From assembly GCA_021292165.1 (NCBI GenBank), contig CM037877.1:35799142-35863141 (forward strand): a stretch of 64,000 bases of DNA, in the 5' to 3' direction. Under the pieces are notes generated by a model. It made no database searches. It was not told the DNA's origin and was given only the letters and a program-made list of their open reading frames with translations. This document shows, in pieces, positions 33,025 to 43,176 of the stretch; position 1 is the first letter of the stretch; each line of letters begins with the position of its first letter. Both the position numbers and the translations under genes were made by a program. This stretch comes from Shinisaurus crocodilurus. Its lineage: Eukaryota > Chordata > Lepidosauria > Squamata > Shinisauridae.

Positions 33025-34052
33025 ATAGCCATGGATACAGACCTCTCCTCGGCAGTAAAAGAGGTCTTGTTAGCAGCGCGTAAGCCTTCAACAAGGCTTT
33101 CCTACTCGAGAAAATGGCAGGCTTTCTCCGGCTTTGTGTTAGCTTCAAATAAAGACCCTGTAACATGTTCGATATCGACTGTCCTCGACTTCCTGCACTC
33201 GCTGATGGCCCGTGGGCTTAAATTCTCATCTATCAAAGTTTATTTAGCAGCAATTGCGGCGTATCGAACAACCTCGACTGGTACCTCTCTATTCGTGCAC
33301 CCCCTTTAAAGCAGTTTTTGAAGGGTGTAAAAAACGTATGCCCTCCGACGAGGACTATTGTACCACGGTGGGACCTCCAATTGGTCTTGAAGGCATTGAC
33401 GAGGGCGCCATTCGAGCCCATGGCGAAATCGGACTTGCGCCTTCTCTCGCTGAAAACTCTGTTCCTAATAGCAATTACATCTGCAAGACGTGTAGGCGAA
33501 CTGGCCGCTCTCAGGGTTGATCCTCCTTATACTACTTTCCACAGGGACAAGGTCGTCTTACGGCCAGACATAAACTTTCTGCCAAAAGTCATTTCGGAGT
33601 TTCATCTAATCCAGGACATTGTGCTTCCAGCTTTTTTCCCGTCACCATCGGATGTTGAGAGACTGCTACACAGCCTCGATGTCCGCAGAGCCCTGGCTTT
33701 CTACAAGGCACGGACAGAGCCCATAAGACAAACTCAACAACTTTTTGTCTGTTACGGCCCGCCAAAGAAGGGCTTCCCAGTATCGAAACAAAGGCTGTCC
33801 TCCTGGCTAGTGGACGTTATCAGACTAGCTTATCAGCTCACAGATCATACTTTGCCAGACTCCGTGAGGGCCCATTCTACACGGGCCATGTCGACTTCAA
33901 CAGCATTCGGCAGAGGAGTCTCTTTATCAGAATTGTGCAGGGCGGCGACGTGGTCTTCACCCTCCACCTTCATCCGGCACTACCGCCTCGACGTTCGAGC
34001 CAGGGCGCAGAACGCATTCAGGAGAGCGGTCCTATCCTCATTCACCATCTGA
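33025..34052 (+). pseudogene. DIRS tyrosine recombinase (one frameshift)
   Basis: Tyrosine recombinase that would insert the circular DIRS DNA, replacing an integrase. The N-terminal SAM-like part is in the frame up to 33309 (DTDLSSAVKEVLLAARKPST, then STRLSYSRKWQAF, FSSIKVYLAAIAAY). A one-base shift near 33305 moves to the frame ending at 34052. This contains SARRVGELAAL (33479-33510, first catalytic Arg), AHSTRAMSTS (about 33869-33898, the H-x-x-R pair) and FIRHYRLDVRA (about 33969-34001, nucleophilic Tyr). All four R-H-R-Y residues can be seen. The shift alone disables this copy. Confidence 0.85.
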
Positions 34053-34096
34053 CTACCGATACCGACCCACCTCCGGTAAGTCAGCTTGCTAATCTA

Positions 34097-34188
34097 CCCA
34101 TATGTGTGTGAAGCACAGAGACCACGAAGAAGGACAGGTTGCTTACCTGTAACTGCAGTTCTTCGAGTGGTCATCTGTGCATTCATAC
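34097..34188 (+). repeat. DIRS internal complementary region
   Basis: 34097-34131 (cccatatgtgtgtgaagcac, then agagaccacgaagaa) is the reverse complement of the element's left tip. 34126-34188 (gaagaaggacaggttgctta, then cctgtaactgcagttcttcg, then agtggtcatctgtgcattc) is the reverse complement of its right tip, with about one mismatch in the latter. The two parts overlap by the shared gaagaa. In DIRS-1 such a region templates completion of the circle. Confidence 0.9.
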
Positions 34189-34399
34189 AACCCGCCCTCC
34201 TTCCCCTCTCGGTGTCTGCATCGAGTTTGATGGATACCCAGGTGGAAATAGGATGGGCCAATTTCGTTTTGATTGTCGATCCCGATTACATCGCGGTTCG
34301 AAACTGTCTATCGGTCTCGAATCCATCGAGATCGAGGGGGTTGTATTAGAGTTATTCTGAATCAGCCTCGGTCCCGAGGGTCGCAATAGGCGGTCTCAG

Positions 34400-34587
34400 G
34401 GAACTGAGGAGACGGGCGGGAGCCGCGCTAAGGAGCACGCCCAGGGGGGAGGGGCTCCCGCCCAGCTCATCTCAGCTGAAGAAGTTTCCGATCGATCTCA
34501 GCGCAGGCGCAGAGAACCCATATGTGTGTGAATGCACAGATGACCACTCGAAGAACTACAGTTACAGGTAAGCAACCTGTCCTTCTT
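34400..34587 (-). repeat. DIRS right inverted terminal repeat with extension
   Basis: 34400-34548 is the inverted copy of the left repeat. 34549-34587 is an extension found only at this end and in the internal complementary region. It includes an inverted motif acaggt-aagca-acctgt and a consensus 5' splice site (cag|gtaag at 34565-34572). Confidence 0.9.
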
Positions 34588-34820
34588 GCACTTATACTAA
34601 CTTCTGGCACTGAGTTGCTACCCTCTACTAATATTCATGAAAATAGACTCCTTCCTAGTTGGGTAACTAAAGCTATCATGTTGCCCTGTTTCTGAATAGG
34701 GTTACTCTTACTCGCATATTCATTAATTCAAAAGACTGAAAATAGTTTCCAAAAGGTATTATGTCTCTGTTAAACCAATGAGGCCAATGTGTTGACAACT
34801 GAAATTCCTATTTTCTTCAG

Positions 34821-34953
34821 ACCTATGTGAAAAGCCAAGATAAACAATTTGCTGCAGCTACAATTCAGGCGATAGGCAGATGTGCAACCAACATCTCAGA
34901 AGTGACTGACACATGCCTTAACGGCCTGGTGTGTTTGCTGTCCAACAGGGATG
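34821..34953 (+). CDS. AP3B1: AP3B1 internal exon
   Basis: 133 bp, from ttcttcag|ACC to GGGATG|gtaagc, ending with the first base of a Glu codon. It reads [20 protein letters not shown], then [20 protein letters not shown] and SNRD. The conserved C-T-----V---CL-GLV-LL pattern identifies the same HEAT-like repeat in other beta-adaptins. It sits only 233 bp downstream of the DIRS element, yet is undamaged. Confidence 0.95.
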
Positions 34954-36509
34954 GTAAGCTAATTGTTCTATTTTGTGTTTGAGTGACTGATAGCTTGTAT
35001 TCTCTGGTAGTATTCCCTGATCGAAATGGATTAAAATGATATATTGAATTGTGGTGTGTCTTCTGGACAAATTGCAGCATTGTTCTATAGTTCCTGTTTG
35101 TAGCGCCTTAAAATTCTTTTCCTTTTTTAATTATTAGCATGGTTACTGTCAGTGTACAGTTGATATTGATATCTGAAATTTCTCAAAAGGCAGTAATTAA
35201 AACCTGTAGAATGTTGTGTCTTCACACAAAACATAGTGAGGGTCCCCCCCCCCCCAGTTGCATTTAAGTGGTTGTACTGCAGAGGGTGCTACAAGCAGGG
35301 AAATGTGGGGGTTTTATGTGTGTAAGTGGCTAAATAAGAATGCATATCAAACAGTTCTGGTAGTCACCAATAAACCTGTGTACATTTCATAATTTATTTT
35401 CCTCTAAATATACAAAATATGAAAAGTTACAGACACCTGTAAAACCTTAAGGTGCAGATATTGTGAAAGTCAATATTGTGCAAATCTTATTCAAAAAGCC
35501 ATGTCTATGGTTCAGATCCTAGAGAAGAAAAAAATGTGATAGTCAGATACGTTTATAGTTTCAGCAGGTGTCCAGTTAAGTCCTGATATTTATCTTTGCC
35601 TTCAATTCGTACTTTTCATGTTCAGACATCATTGATCTAGTCAGCTGGATTGGCAGGTGCTTCTGCTTCCACTTGCCACTTTCCCCCTGCAAATCCATTG
35701 CACACATGGGTCTGAAACCCAGGTTCTGGGACAAGCAACTGGGAAGGGAGTTGCAGAGGGAAAGCAAAGGCCAGGGCTTTGGTTAAGTATCATTCACACC
35801 ACTTCTCTCCAGCAAATCATTGCCTTCTGATGCCACATTGCAAAGTAAAAGTGTGGCCAGATTACAACAGAAGATGTAACAGTTACTATAGTACCTGATA
35901 GTCATCTGGGTGGATTAGTGGTGACTGCACAATCCACTCAGGAAAACCACAGTGCCTGGAAATGCTGTTACATTTTTTGGCTCTGCTTCATATCTCTGTA
36001 TTTGGGCTGGAATTAAGCTTCCCCAAGAGTGTAGTCTTGAAAGGAGTCTAAGAAATGCATTAAATAAATACAAATAAATAAGGTCACTGGATGTAGAGAC
36101 TCTTCCATACCCCCTTCCAGTAGCTTTTCCATGAATAGGGGGTGTGAAACTGGTTTCCAAGGATTGTTCCCAACCTCACTAGATGGGGATACAACTGCAC
36201 ATTTCCCACTTTATTGTATTAGCTACTGGATGCAAAGTTAAGTGTAAGTTAAGTGGAATTTCAATGGAGAAGAGTGGGTGGGGCAAGACAATTACAAAGG
36301 GAATGAGTATATATTAAAACTACATGGGATATTTTAAAAGTATGTTAGTAATAAGGAAACACAGTGCTTTCCAAAATGGTCTGTACTGCATATCACTTTA
36401 GAGCACTGGTTTTACTGGTTGCATCCATTATGAAATTCTTCCACAATTCTCATTTTGCTAATGAAGTCCACAATTAACCACAGTTTTTCATTATGTCCAG
36501 ACTCCAAAC
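34954..36509. other. AP3B1 intron, nothing recognised
   Basis: AT-rich, with a C10 run at 35245 and an (aaat)n-like piece near 36060. No gene or clear element. Confidence 0.5.
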
Positions 36510-36649
36510 CAGAGGTAGGCAACTTGGCTCCATCCAGATGTTTTGGGACTACAACTCCCATAATCCCTGACCATTGGCAATGGTGGCTGGAGCTGATGGG
36601 AGTTGTAGTAAAAAAAAAAACCTGGAGGGTACCAGGTTGCCTACCCCTG
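36510..36649. mobile_element. hAT-type MITE with 8-bp target duplication
   Basis: 140 bp, ends cagaggtaggcaacttgg / ccaggttgcctacccctg, inner arms 'gggactacaactcccat' / 'atgggagttgtagt'. Flanks ctccaaac (36502-36509) and ccctaaac (36650-36657) agree at 6 of 8 positions. Confidence 0.8.
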
Positions 36650-36722
36650 CCCTAAACTATGGTTAATTTTACGTAAGGTTTAAGGAAACAAGCCAAGTTC
36701 AGAAACCACAGTTCAGGCTGCA

Positions 36723-36803
36723 ATTGTACACACACTTACATAGGAGTAAGCCCCATTTAACTCAATGGGGCTTACTTCTGAGTAGACATACGTAGAATCA
36801 CAC
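36723..36803. mobile_element. Short palindromic element
   Basis: 'ttacataggagtaagcccca', then 'tt', faces 'aatggggcttacttctgagt', then 'agacata'. It is related to the agtaagtccc motifs at 278, 42660-42750 and 43900. Confidence 0.6.
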
Positions 36804-37687
36804 TGCCAGGCATTCTAGGTTGATGAACACATGACATTTCTTTTTTATTTTATTATTAACCTGTGATTCATTCCATAGGCTTTGACGGTTTTTTTCCCCT
36901 TTCAGGTTATTCTTTTTTCCTTCAAACAAATATGTATGTTTTATATACGCTCAACTATTAAGCAATATTTACACCTTCTGACACAAACCTCAAAATATGA
37001 GAAAACATTGATTTTGGCTAGTAAGATGCCTATTCTAAGATGCTAGTTTTTCAAGGAGAGTTATGTAGGTCCTTAAAGACTATACCCCCTTAAAGACCAA
37101 ACTTTACATGCCATAAAAAAACATGACTGCAATCCTGTGCATAGTTTACCTGGTAGGACGCTCCATTGAACTCAGTGATTCTTAACCTCTGCATGCATAG
37201 GTTCAACTAGTAAATTGTATTGGGCTTTTACAAAGGATAGTCCTCAGCCAGCTCAAATGCAACATTTAGCTTTTAATTAAGCCCTGTTCAGTTGTTTGCC
37301 TGCCCCCTATGTCTCCAGGAGTGCAGGCCCCACCCCCCTCAGTCTAGACCTTGCCATGGACAAGGTTTGAAAGGGAGTTCTACTTAGGTTTGCTTGAACA
37401 TGAGTAATCTGCATGATCACAGATCCTGCCTTATCAGGATTCCAGATTGCATGGAGAGTTCTACTTGCATTCAAGCAAATGTGAGTAGAACTCCCTTTTG
37501 GACCTTGCTGATTCAACACAGCCAGGTCTGAACAAGAGGGGGCCAGGAATGTGGAGGGTGGAGCTAGTATGCAAGGCCTCCCTCACACAGGTTCAAGTGA
37601 ATGCCTGAACAGGGCTATAGAAATGCAATCTTACAAATAAGTGTTACCATTTAAACTGCTAGCCTGAAATAGGAATTCCATTAATGC
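36804..37687. other. AP3B1 intron, nothing firmly recognised
   Basis: Contains a diffuse inverted repeat at about 37375-37500 ('gggagttctactta' / 'gtagaactcccttttgg') suggestive of a decayed MITE. No gene. Confidence 0.5.
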
Positions 37688-37765
37688 AAAAAAAAAAAAA
37701 AAAAGCCGGGTGACCGGCCAGATGGGCGATTAAAAAATGTAATTAATAAATAAAATAAAAATGCT
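37688..37765 (+). mobile_element. L2-type 3' tail
   Basis: An A18 run is followed by 'gccgggtgaccggccagatg', then 'ggcgatt', and (aaat)n. This is the same terminal hairpin as the L2 at 61550-61620. Only the terminal ~60 bp remain. Confidence 0.7.
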
Positions 37766-38924
37766 TTTAGTTCTTTCAGTGACTGCAGGGGTTACAGACC
37801 AAAAGAGAGGATCAAGCTCCACCCTCTATTCCCCCAGCCTTTTTTTTAATTGGAGTTCTCTGCTTGCTCCAATTGATTGACATAGATAAAAACGAACTGA
37901 ATGAGCATTCTCCTAGCCTGGATCAGCTTCCCCCATCTCCATACCTTTCGAATTTGAGCTAATCTATCACAAACAGTAGTAAAAACTGAAAGCCTCATTA
38001 TTACCTCATACAAGAGAAGGGAGACTTATTGCCATGATTACCCTGGTGAGGGTTATGGAAGCCTGGTTAATAGTAACAAAGATCAAGTAAAATGTCTTGC
38101 TTTTTCTATTAGAAGGATTACAATAAGTACACTGTTGTATGTTTGGTTTAAACCTTGACCAGGTTATCTTTTTCTTTTCAGCTTAATTCTTGCATAATAA
38201 TCAATGTGGTTTACTTAGGAGATATTATAAATTTAATGCACTGGCCTAGCTGATCGATCGTGTACTTTTTCACAAAAGCAACAAAATTACACCATTTGTG
38301 GACTAATGCATAGTGGGCACTTTCAGATATGGAGGCATGTGGTATTGTCTATATTTATTTATGTGCAGAAAAGCTTGGTGTTTGTTAGCTTGAGTGTTCG
38401 TTGTTATGGTAGTTAAGTAATTTGTTGCATAACGTGAGTGTGAATCTCTGAACAACCATCCTATTTAGGATATTCATTCAGGCAACTTGAGCATTGGTAT
38501 ACTCTAATAACCCGTGTGCTTATTTTCAGAACTAGGGTAAAGGATGCTAAACTATTAGATACTAAATCATTGATAACAATTTTCAGAACATTGGTCACAC
38601 AAATCAGTATGACTTAGTTTTTCAAATGTCTTGCAGTTTTGCAGGTGATTACCAAAGCTTTGATTATGGCTCTTGCATTGTATATTTCAAGATTTAGTAT
38701 TGTCAGGCTTTCAAACATATAGCAGAAATTCAAGCATTAAAACTGAGAAGTAACGCACGAAAAAGGAAGTAAATTGGTTCTATGAGGTTGGAGTTTAAAT
38801 ATTTTCAGGGCCAAGCCTCTTTCTCCTTTATGGCTCCTTTATTTTTCTTGATGAGACGTGTCTTAAAATTTGAAAACTGATCTACATTTGATGCTAAAAG
38901 AGATACTGGACTGGTTTGCACATA
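37766..38924. other. AP3B1 intron, nothing recognised
   Basis: AT-rich, no supportable feature. Confidence 0.5.
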
Positions 38925-39190
38925 ACAACCCATGGGTTGTTTAAACAATGGGTTGTTGGGCATGAGCAGGGGTGCTCATGCTTCCTCCAACGCACTTCTC
39001 ACTTCCACTTTCAATTAACAACCTGCAATTGCCCCATTCATAGGTTGTTAGTGTGATGTCTGAATTTGGACACTCTGTGTTGTTTAACCCCTGAACAACC
39101 CAGAATCTCTGGGTTTGGACATTACGCTAACAAACTATGAAGTGTGGTGATCACAGGTTGTTAATTGAATGCGGAAGTGAGTGTGAAGAT
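38925..39190. mobile_element. Palindromic 'acaacccatgg' element
   Basis: Starts 'tggtttgcacataacaaccc', then 'atgggttgtttaaac'. Its core arms 'cttccactttcaattaacaa', then 'cctg', and 'caggttgttaattgaatgcg', then 'gaag', are inverted. The same end motif recurs at 47630-47800, 54160-54225 and 55690-55980, so this is a repeat family. Confidence 0.6.
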
Positions 39191-39226
39191 GGGACTTGTA
39201 GTAGCTGAGACTTTAGAAGAAACCCT

Positions 39227-40010
39227 GTTAGATGTCCCTTCCTCCCCCCCATTGCTGTTTAGCTAACGGATTTTTACTGTAGTCTTTGGAATGTACTGGG
39301 AGGCTGTTTGGGAGCACCTGGGAGATAAGGGTGAGCTGCAGAGCTGAGAAGCAAGGTCAGGCGTTAATTGGGATGAAGTCATGAGAAAGTGTCTACAGCT
39401 GAGAAAGGGCGGGGGCCCCTCCTTCGACAGTTAGGAAGACAGGATTGGTGAACGCTGGGCGGGAAATTGGACCCTGGTGACAATAAAGGAGCTAGGGGAA
39501 AAGGCTTCAGTGTTCTTCCATTGGGGCGTGGATGCTGGGAAGTTCCATCTGGGCAGGTATGCCACTCTGACAGGGTAGCTAGGAAAAGCTAGGCCTGGTT
39601 TGACTTGCTTTGTTCCTGTAGACTCTTGGGGGTTTGTTTTTATGTTCTTTTAGAGTCCCTTTTTATTCCCATTCCCTTTCCCTCACAACAACTACCTCAC
39701 CCCTTTTTCCCTTACCTTCTTTTAGCCCTTTCTTATAAGGGATTATTTTACTTATATTGGACACTTGGAGACCCTACACTGACTAATTTGTTATTTTTAC
39801 TTTTTAATAAAGTCTCCAACTTAATCTTGGCGTGTGTTCCTTTTTAAAGGTTGGGGCTGCTACACCAGTTTGGTGCATGGGACCTTGGGAGGTGTGTGCC
39901 AGTCCAGGGAACATTGGGACTGTGGCCTGCCCTGCAGGGTTGGTGTAAGGGCAGCATCCTTCACAGTGAGGAGCCCCGGCAGCAGCTCATTTGCTACTGC
40001 TAGATTTTGG
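39227..40010 (+). mobile_element. Candidate LTR-derived segment
   Basis: Contains a GC-rich region, 'gacaataaaggagctagg' near 39480, then a pyrimidine-rich stretch, 'ttttaataaagtctccaact' (polyadenylation-like, about 39806) and a GT-rich downstream. The layout recalls a retroviral U3-R-U5 block. No paired ends or target duplication found. Tentative. Confidence 0.3.
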
Positions 40011-40184
40011 TTAATTAACTTATGACTGCTGTTATGTGTGAACTGGGTCAACCTGTTAATTTTCTTAAATATACTTGGAAATGTCTTGATAATATCCGAC
40101 TTCTAGTAAATTGACTGGTACATGACACAAATTTTATGGCACTATAACCCTTTAAAGAGTGTGAATTCTCTTTGTCTTTACCAG

Positions 40185-40294
40185 AAATAGTGGTTGCTGA
40201 AAGTGTAGTGGTCATTAAGAAACTGCTGCAAACACAGCCAGCACACCATGGTGAAATAATTAAACGCATGGCCAAGCTCTTGGACAGTATTACC
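40185..40294 (+). CDS. AP3B1: AP3B1 internal exon
   Basis: 110 bp (ttaccag|AAA ... ATTACC|gtgagt). Its first two bases complete the Glu codon opened in the previous exon. It reads [20 protein letters not shown], then [16 protein letters not shown]. The E-VVVIK-LLQ-QP block is a hallmark of beta-adaptin trunks. The following intron of 16.0 kb is the most transposon-rich in the window. Confidence 0.95.
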
Positions 40295-41339
40295 GTGAGT
40301 ATTTATATGATTCTGCCTCTTAGTTGCCCAAATAATATTTTGGGGAAATCTAATCTTGAAAGAGAAATACTAGGATGTATAGTTTTGTGTCGCCAAATAG
40401 TTTTTGACTATGTTAAACAACTTTTTAAATGAATATGTATATTTTAGTGTTAGCTTGAGTCACAGTTAACTCAGTCCATAGTAGTATCAACATAGTTCTG
40501 TTCTGTTTGAATAACTACATTCCGGGTTATATTGCAGCAGATTTGCATTAAAGTCATGTAGGAAATCTTGTGGCTTTATCAAAGCAAAACAAGATGACTT
40601 GGTAGGATGATTCAGATGTTTAGGCTTTGATTCTGAAACACTCAAGCTTGGTCCTGCTACAAAGAATAACAGTGTATACCCAAGTGTATGAAGTTTGTTT
40701 CATTGTTGTACCTATCACCACATCTCCCAGCTAAGATATGAAGCATATCGGATGTTTTTGTGTGACAAACATTAGATCTCATTTGCTACTTGTTTAGATG
40801 CCCATTTCCTTCACTGAAAAAATAAAATAAAATTGAATGTACTTCAGAGGTGTATATCATGAAATAAGGTGAGCTATTGAAACACAATAGCTTTCAAACA
40901 GAGCTGTTTACAGTGATCTATAAAATCTTTCTAGATGTCTGTCTTTAACTGATCGGAAAAACTAAAGCTTCATTGTGTTGGTTTTTTGCAGACAAGTTAA
41001 TGGGTTCAAATGGTAGCAAAAACTGCTTTCTGACACAAAGGTTTGAAAAGTGCACTTAACAACTTGTTCAGGCTATGTAGAGCATAAAATATCAGACAGT
41101 GCAATTTCCAGTCCTATTTGGTCTTTGAGAATAATGCAAAGTAGAGATATATAATGAATGTATTATTTCCTGTGTTCTTGTAAATTCAAGGTCCCCACTT
41201 ACACAACACTGGAAAAGGCAGTGAAAGCCTCAACACAGTGTCATATCTTCTTAGCGGTGTGTAAATTATTTAAAATACCATGAAAAAGGTTACAAAGATT
41301 ATATAGAAGCTTTTACATGTTCAAGAGCTTGGAAACAAT
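40295..41339. other. AP3B1 intron, nothing recognised
   Basis: AT-rich; no supportable feature. Confidence 0.5.
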
Positions 41340-41770
41340 GGCTTATCTCCAGGCTTTGCTTCTACAAGGGGTTCTCGTCAGAGACACTCCACTAGTGAAA
41401 GGGGCATGTATCTTTTGCTGATTTCCCCCTCCTCTTGCAGCTACTTGTGTCCTCTGAAAATCTGCTTCAGAGACCCTCCAGAGCCGTGTTCTCCAACCTT
41501 GGGTCCCCAGATGTTTTTGGCCTACAACTCCCAGCATGCCCCAGCCAGCTGGCTGGGGCATGCTGGGAGTTGTAGGCCAAAAACATCTGGGGACCCAAGG
41601 TTGGAGAACACGGCTCCAGAGCATATTTTCGGAGGGTGCAAGCAGCTGCAGGGGGAGGAGGGATCAGCAAAAATCCTTTCCCCCTCCCTTCTTCCGCCAC
41701 TGGGATCTCTGCCTTTTGTGAATGGAACATGCCCTCTGTGAATGAATGGAACATCCTTCTGTTCATGGAA
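41340..41770. mobile_element. Foldback element interrupted at its centre by a MITE
   Basis: Outer arms around 'gctgatttccccctcctctt', then 'gcagctacttgtgtcctctg', then 'aaaatctgct', face 'agcatattttcggagggtgc', then 'aagcagctgcagggggagga', then 'gggatcagcaaaaatc'. The elements at 19705 and perhaps 55430-55580 look related. The middle holds the young palindromic MITE 41484-41613. Confidence 0.6.
41484..41613. mobile_element. hAT-type MITE: perfect palindrome with perfect 8-bp target duplication
   Basis: The element reads the same on both strands. Including three extra bases on each side, 41481-41616 is a 136-bp palindrome with no mismatch and no loop (centre ag|ct at 41548/41549). The flanks ctccagag (41476-41483 and 41614-41621) are identical 8-bp duplications, fitting hAT insertion. 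The arms share cttgggtccccagatgtt with the decayed relative at 9462-9596. Confidence 0.9.
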
Positions 41771-42794
41771 CACAAAGTTTGGATCCATATGATGTAATAC
41801 TGATATTATGTAATTAAGAAATAGCTGTTTCAAATTGTTTTAAATTTTTGGATGTTTTAATTTGTAAATTTTATGTCACCTTAAGTCTTTTTTCAGAATG
41901 GTGTTTATGAAATTTAATAATAATCAAAATACTGTGTGCATCAGTTCTGTAGATATTTTCTATTAAAATCTTTTACATGGCAGTGGATTTGACATTTTTA
42001 AAGTATCGTTATTTATTCATTTCTTAACTGCCTGTCAAGACCATAGACTTCTCAAGGTGGCTTACAAAGATATTAATAAAATCAATTACGGTAAATATAA
42101 ACAATATTAAATAAAACTACTTTCAACAAAATTCTATTGAAAATACCCATCAGCAATGAATAACATAAAAGTTTTTGATTTAAAGCCAAGGAGAACAGAT
42201 GAGTTTTGTGGCTAATCATAAAAGTAGCCTCAGATGGGTCCAGCCATCTCTCCCTCCCCTCATTCTTTAGGATGGGGCCACCACTGAGAAGTCTCTGCCT
42301 CTAGTGCTTGCCAACCTTTCTGATCTTGGTGGAGGGCCAGGAAGTGGGGCCTCCAAAGAGTATCCTAAAATATGGGCAGGTACATCCAAGTGTAGAAAGT
42401 CTTTCAAATAACCTACAACCCCAACTATTTAGGGCAGGGGCGCACAACCCGCGGGCCTCGTGCAACCCTCGGCCACTCCCTGTGCAGCCTGCAAAGCCAG
42501 TAGCACCCCAGCCACTTGCTCAGCTGATCTACTTACCAGCTTCTTCCCCAGGCCCTGCCCTTTCTCCTGGCAGGGAAAAGCTCTTACCTATGATAGGATG
42601 CTGATTGCAGATAAAACCTTTACCCTTCCGGGGGACGAAGAAGCTGTTGAGTGATTCAGTCTTCCTTCTGAGTAGGTATGCAGAGGCTTGCCTTATTTAC
42701 TTGTGAATAGGCATGCTGCTCGTGCTCATGCTTACTTCTGAGTAGGCATGCAAAGCCTTGGTATTTGGGATACTCTTTGTAAGCGCTGCTCATT

Positions 42795-43042
42795 TTTATT
42801 TATTTATTTATTTATTTCTTATATTTATACCCCGCCTTTTTTCCTGCAAGAAACCCAAGGCGGCTTACATAATCCTCCTCCTCCTCTCCACTTTATCCTC
42901 ACAACAACCCTGTGAGGTAGGTTAGGCTGAGAGTCAGTGACTGGCCCAAAGTCACCCAGTGAGTTTCATGGCTGAGTGGGGACTAGAACCCGGATCTCCC
43001 GAGTCCCAGTCCAACACTCTCACCACTACGCCACACTGGCTC
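42795..43042 (-). mobile_element. tRNA-derived MIR/CORE-like SINE, complete
   Basis: Full-length minus-strand copy. The head on the reverse strand is gagccagtgtggcgtagtgg, then tgagagtgttggactggg, then the B-box-like gggttctagtcc; the tail is (aaat)n on the left. It lies inside the hAT-like element. Confidence 0.9.
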
Positions 43043-43123
43043 CATTGATTCAGTCCTGCTTGCTTAGGAGTAAAAAAAATGTTCCCCACCCTGCTAGGGG
43101 TGGCAGGGAAACTACATGCCCCG

Positions 43124-43127
<4 letters not shown>

Positions 43128-43171
<44 letters not shown>

Positions 43172-43176
43172 CGCGC
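43128..43176. repeat. (GT)n(GC)n microsatellite
   Basis: About 18 gt units followed by gc units; potential Z-DNA former. Confidence 0.95.

Larger units (their letters stand above)
28417..34587 (+). mobile_element. DIRS-type tyrosine recombinase retrotransposon, near complete
   Basis: A 6.2-kb element in the intron between AP3B1 exons 25604-25666 and 34821-34953. The left terminal repeat (28419-28568) is inverted at the right end (34400-34548), nearly identical over 150 bp. The right end has about 40 bp more. An internal complementary region at 34097-34188 joins the complement of the left tip to the complement of the right tip. This is the DIRS hallmark. Between them lie a gag-like ORF, RT/RNase H and a tyrosine recombinase, in DIRS order. 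There is no integrase and no target duplication, also as known for DIRS. Several frameshifts and a small transposon inside pol make this copy defective. It is markedly CpG-rich compared with its flanks. Confidence 0.9.

Noticed and set aside
41343..41833. Similar proteins on opposite strands
   Set aside because: A consequence of the perfect palindrome 41481-41616, not of genes.
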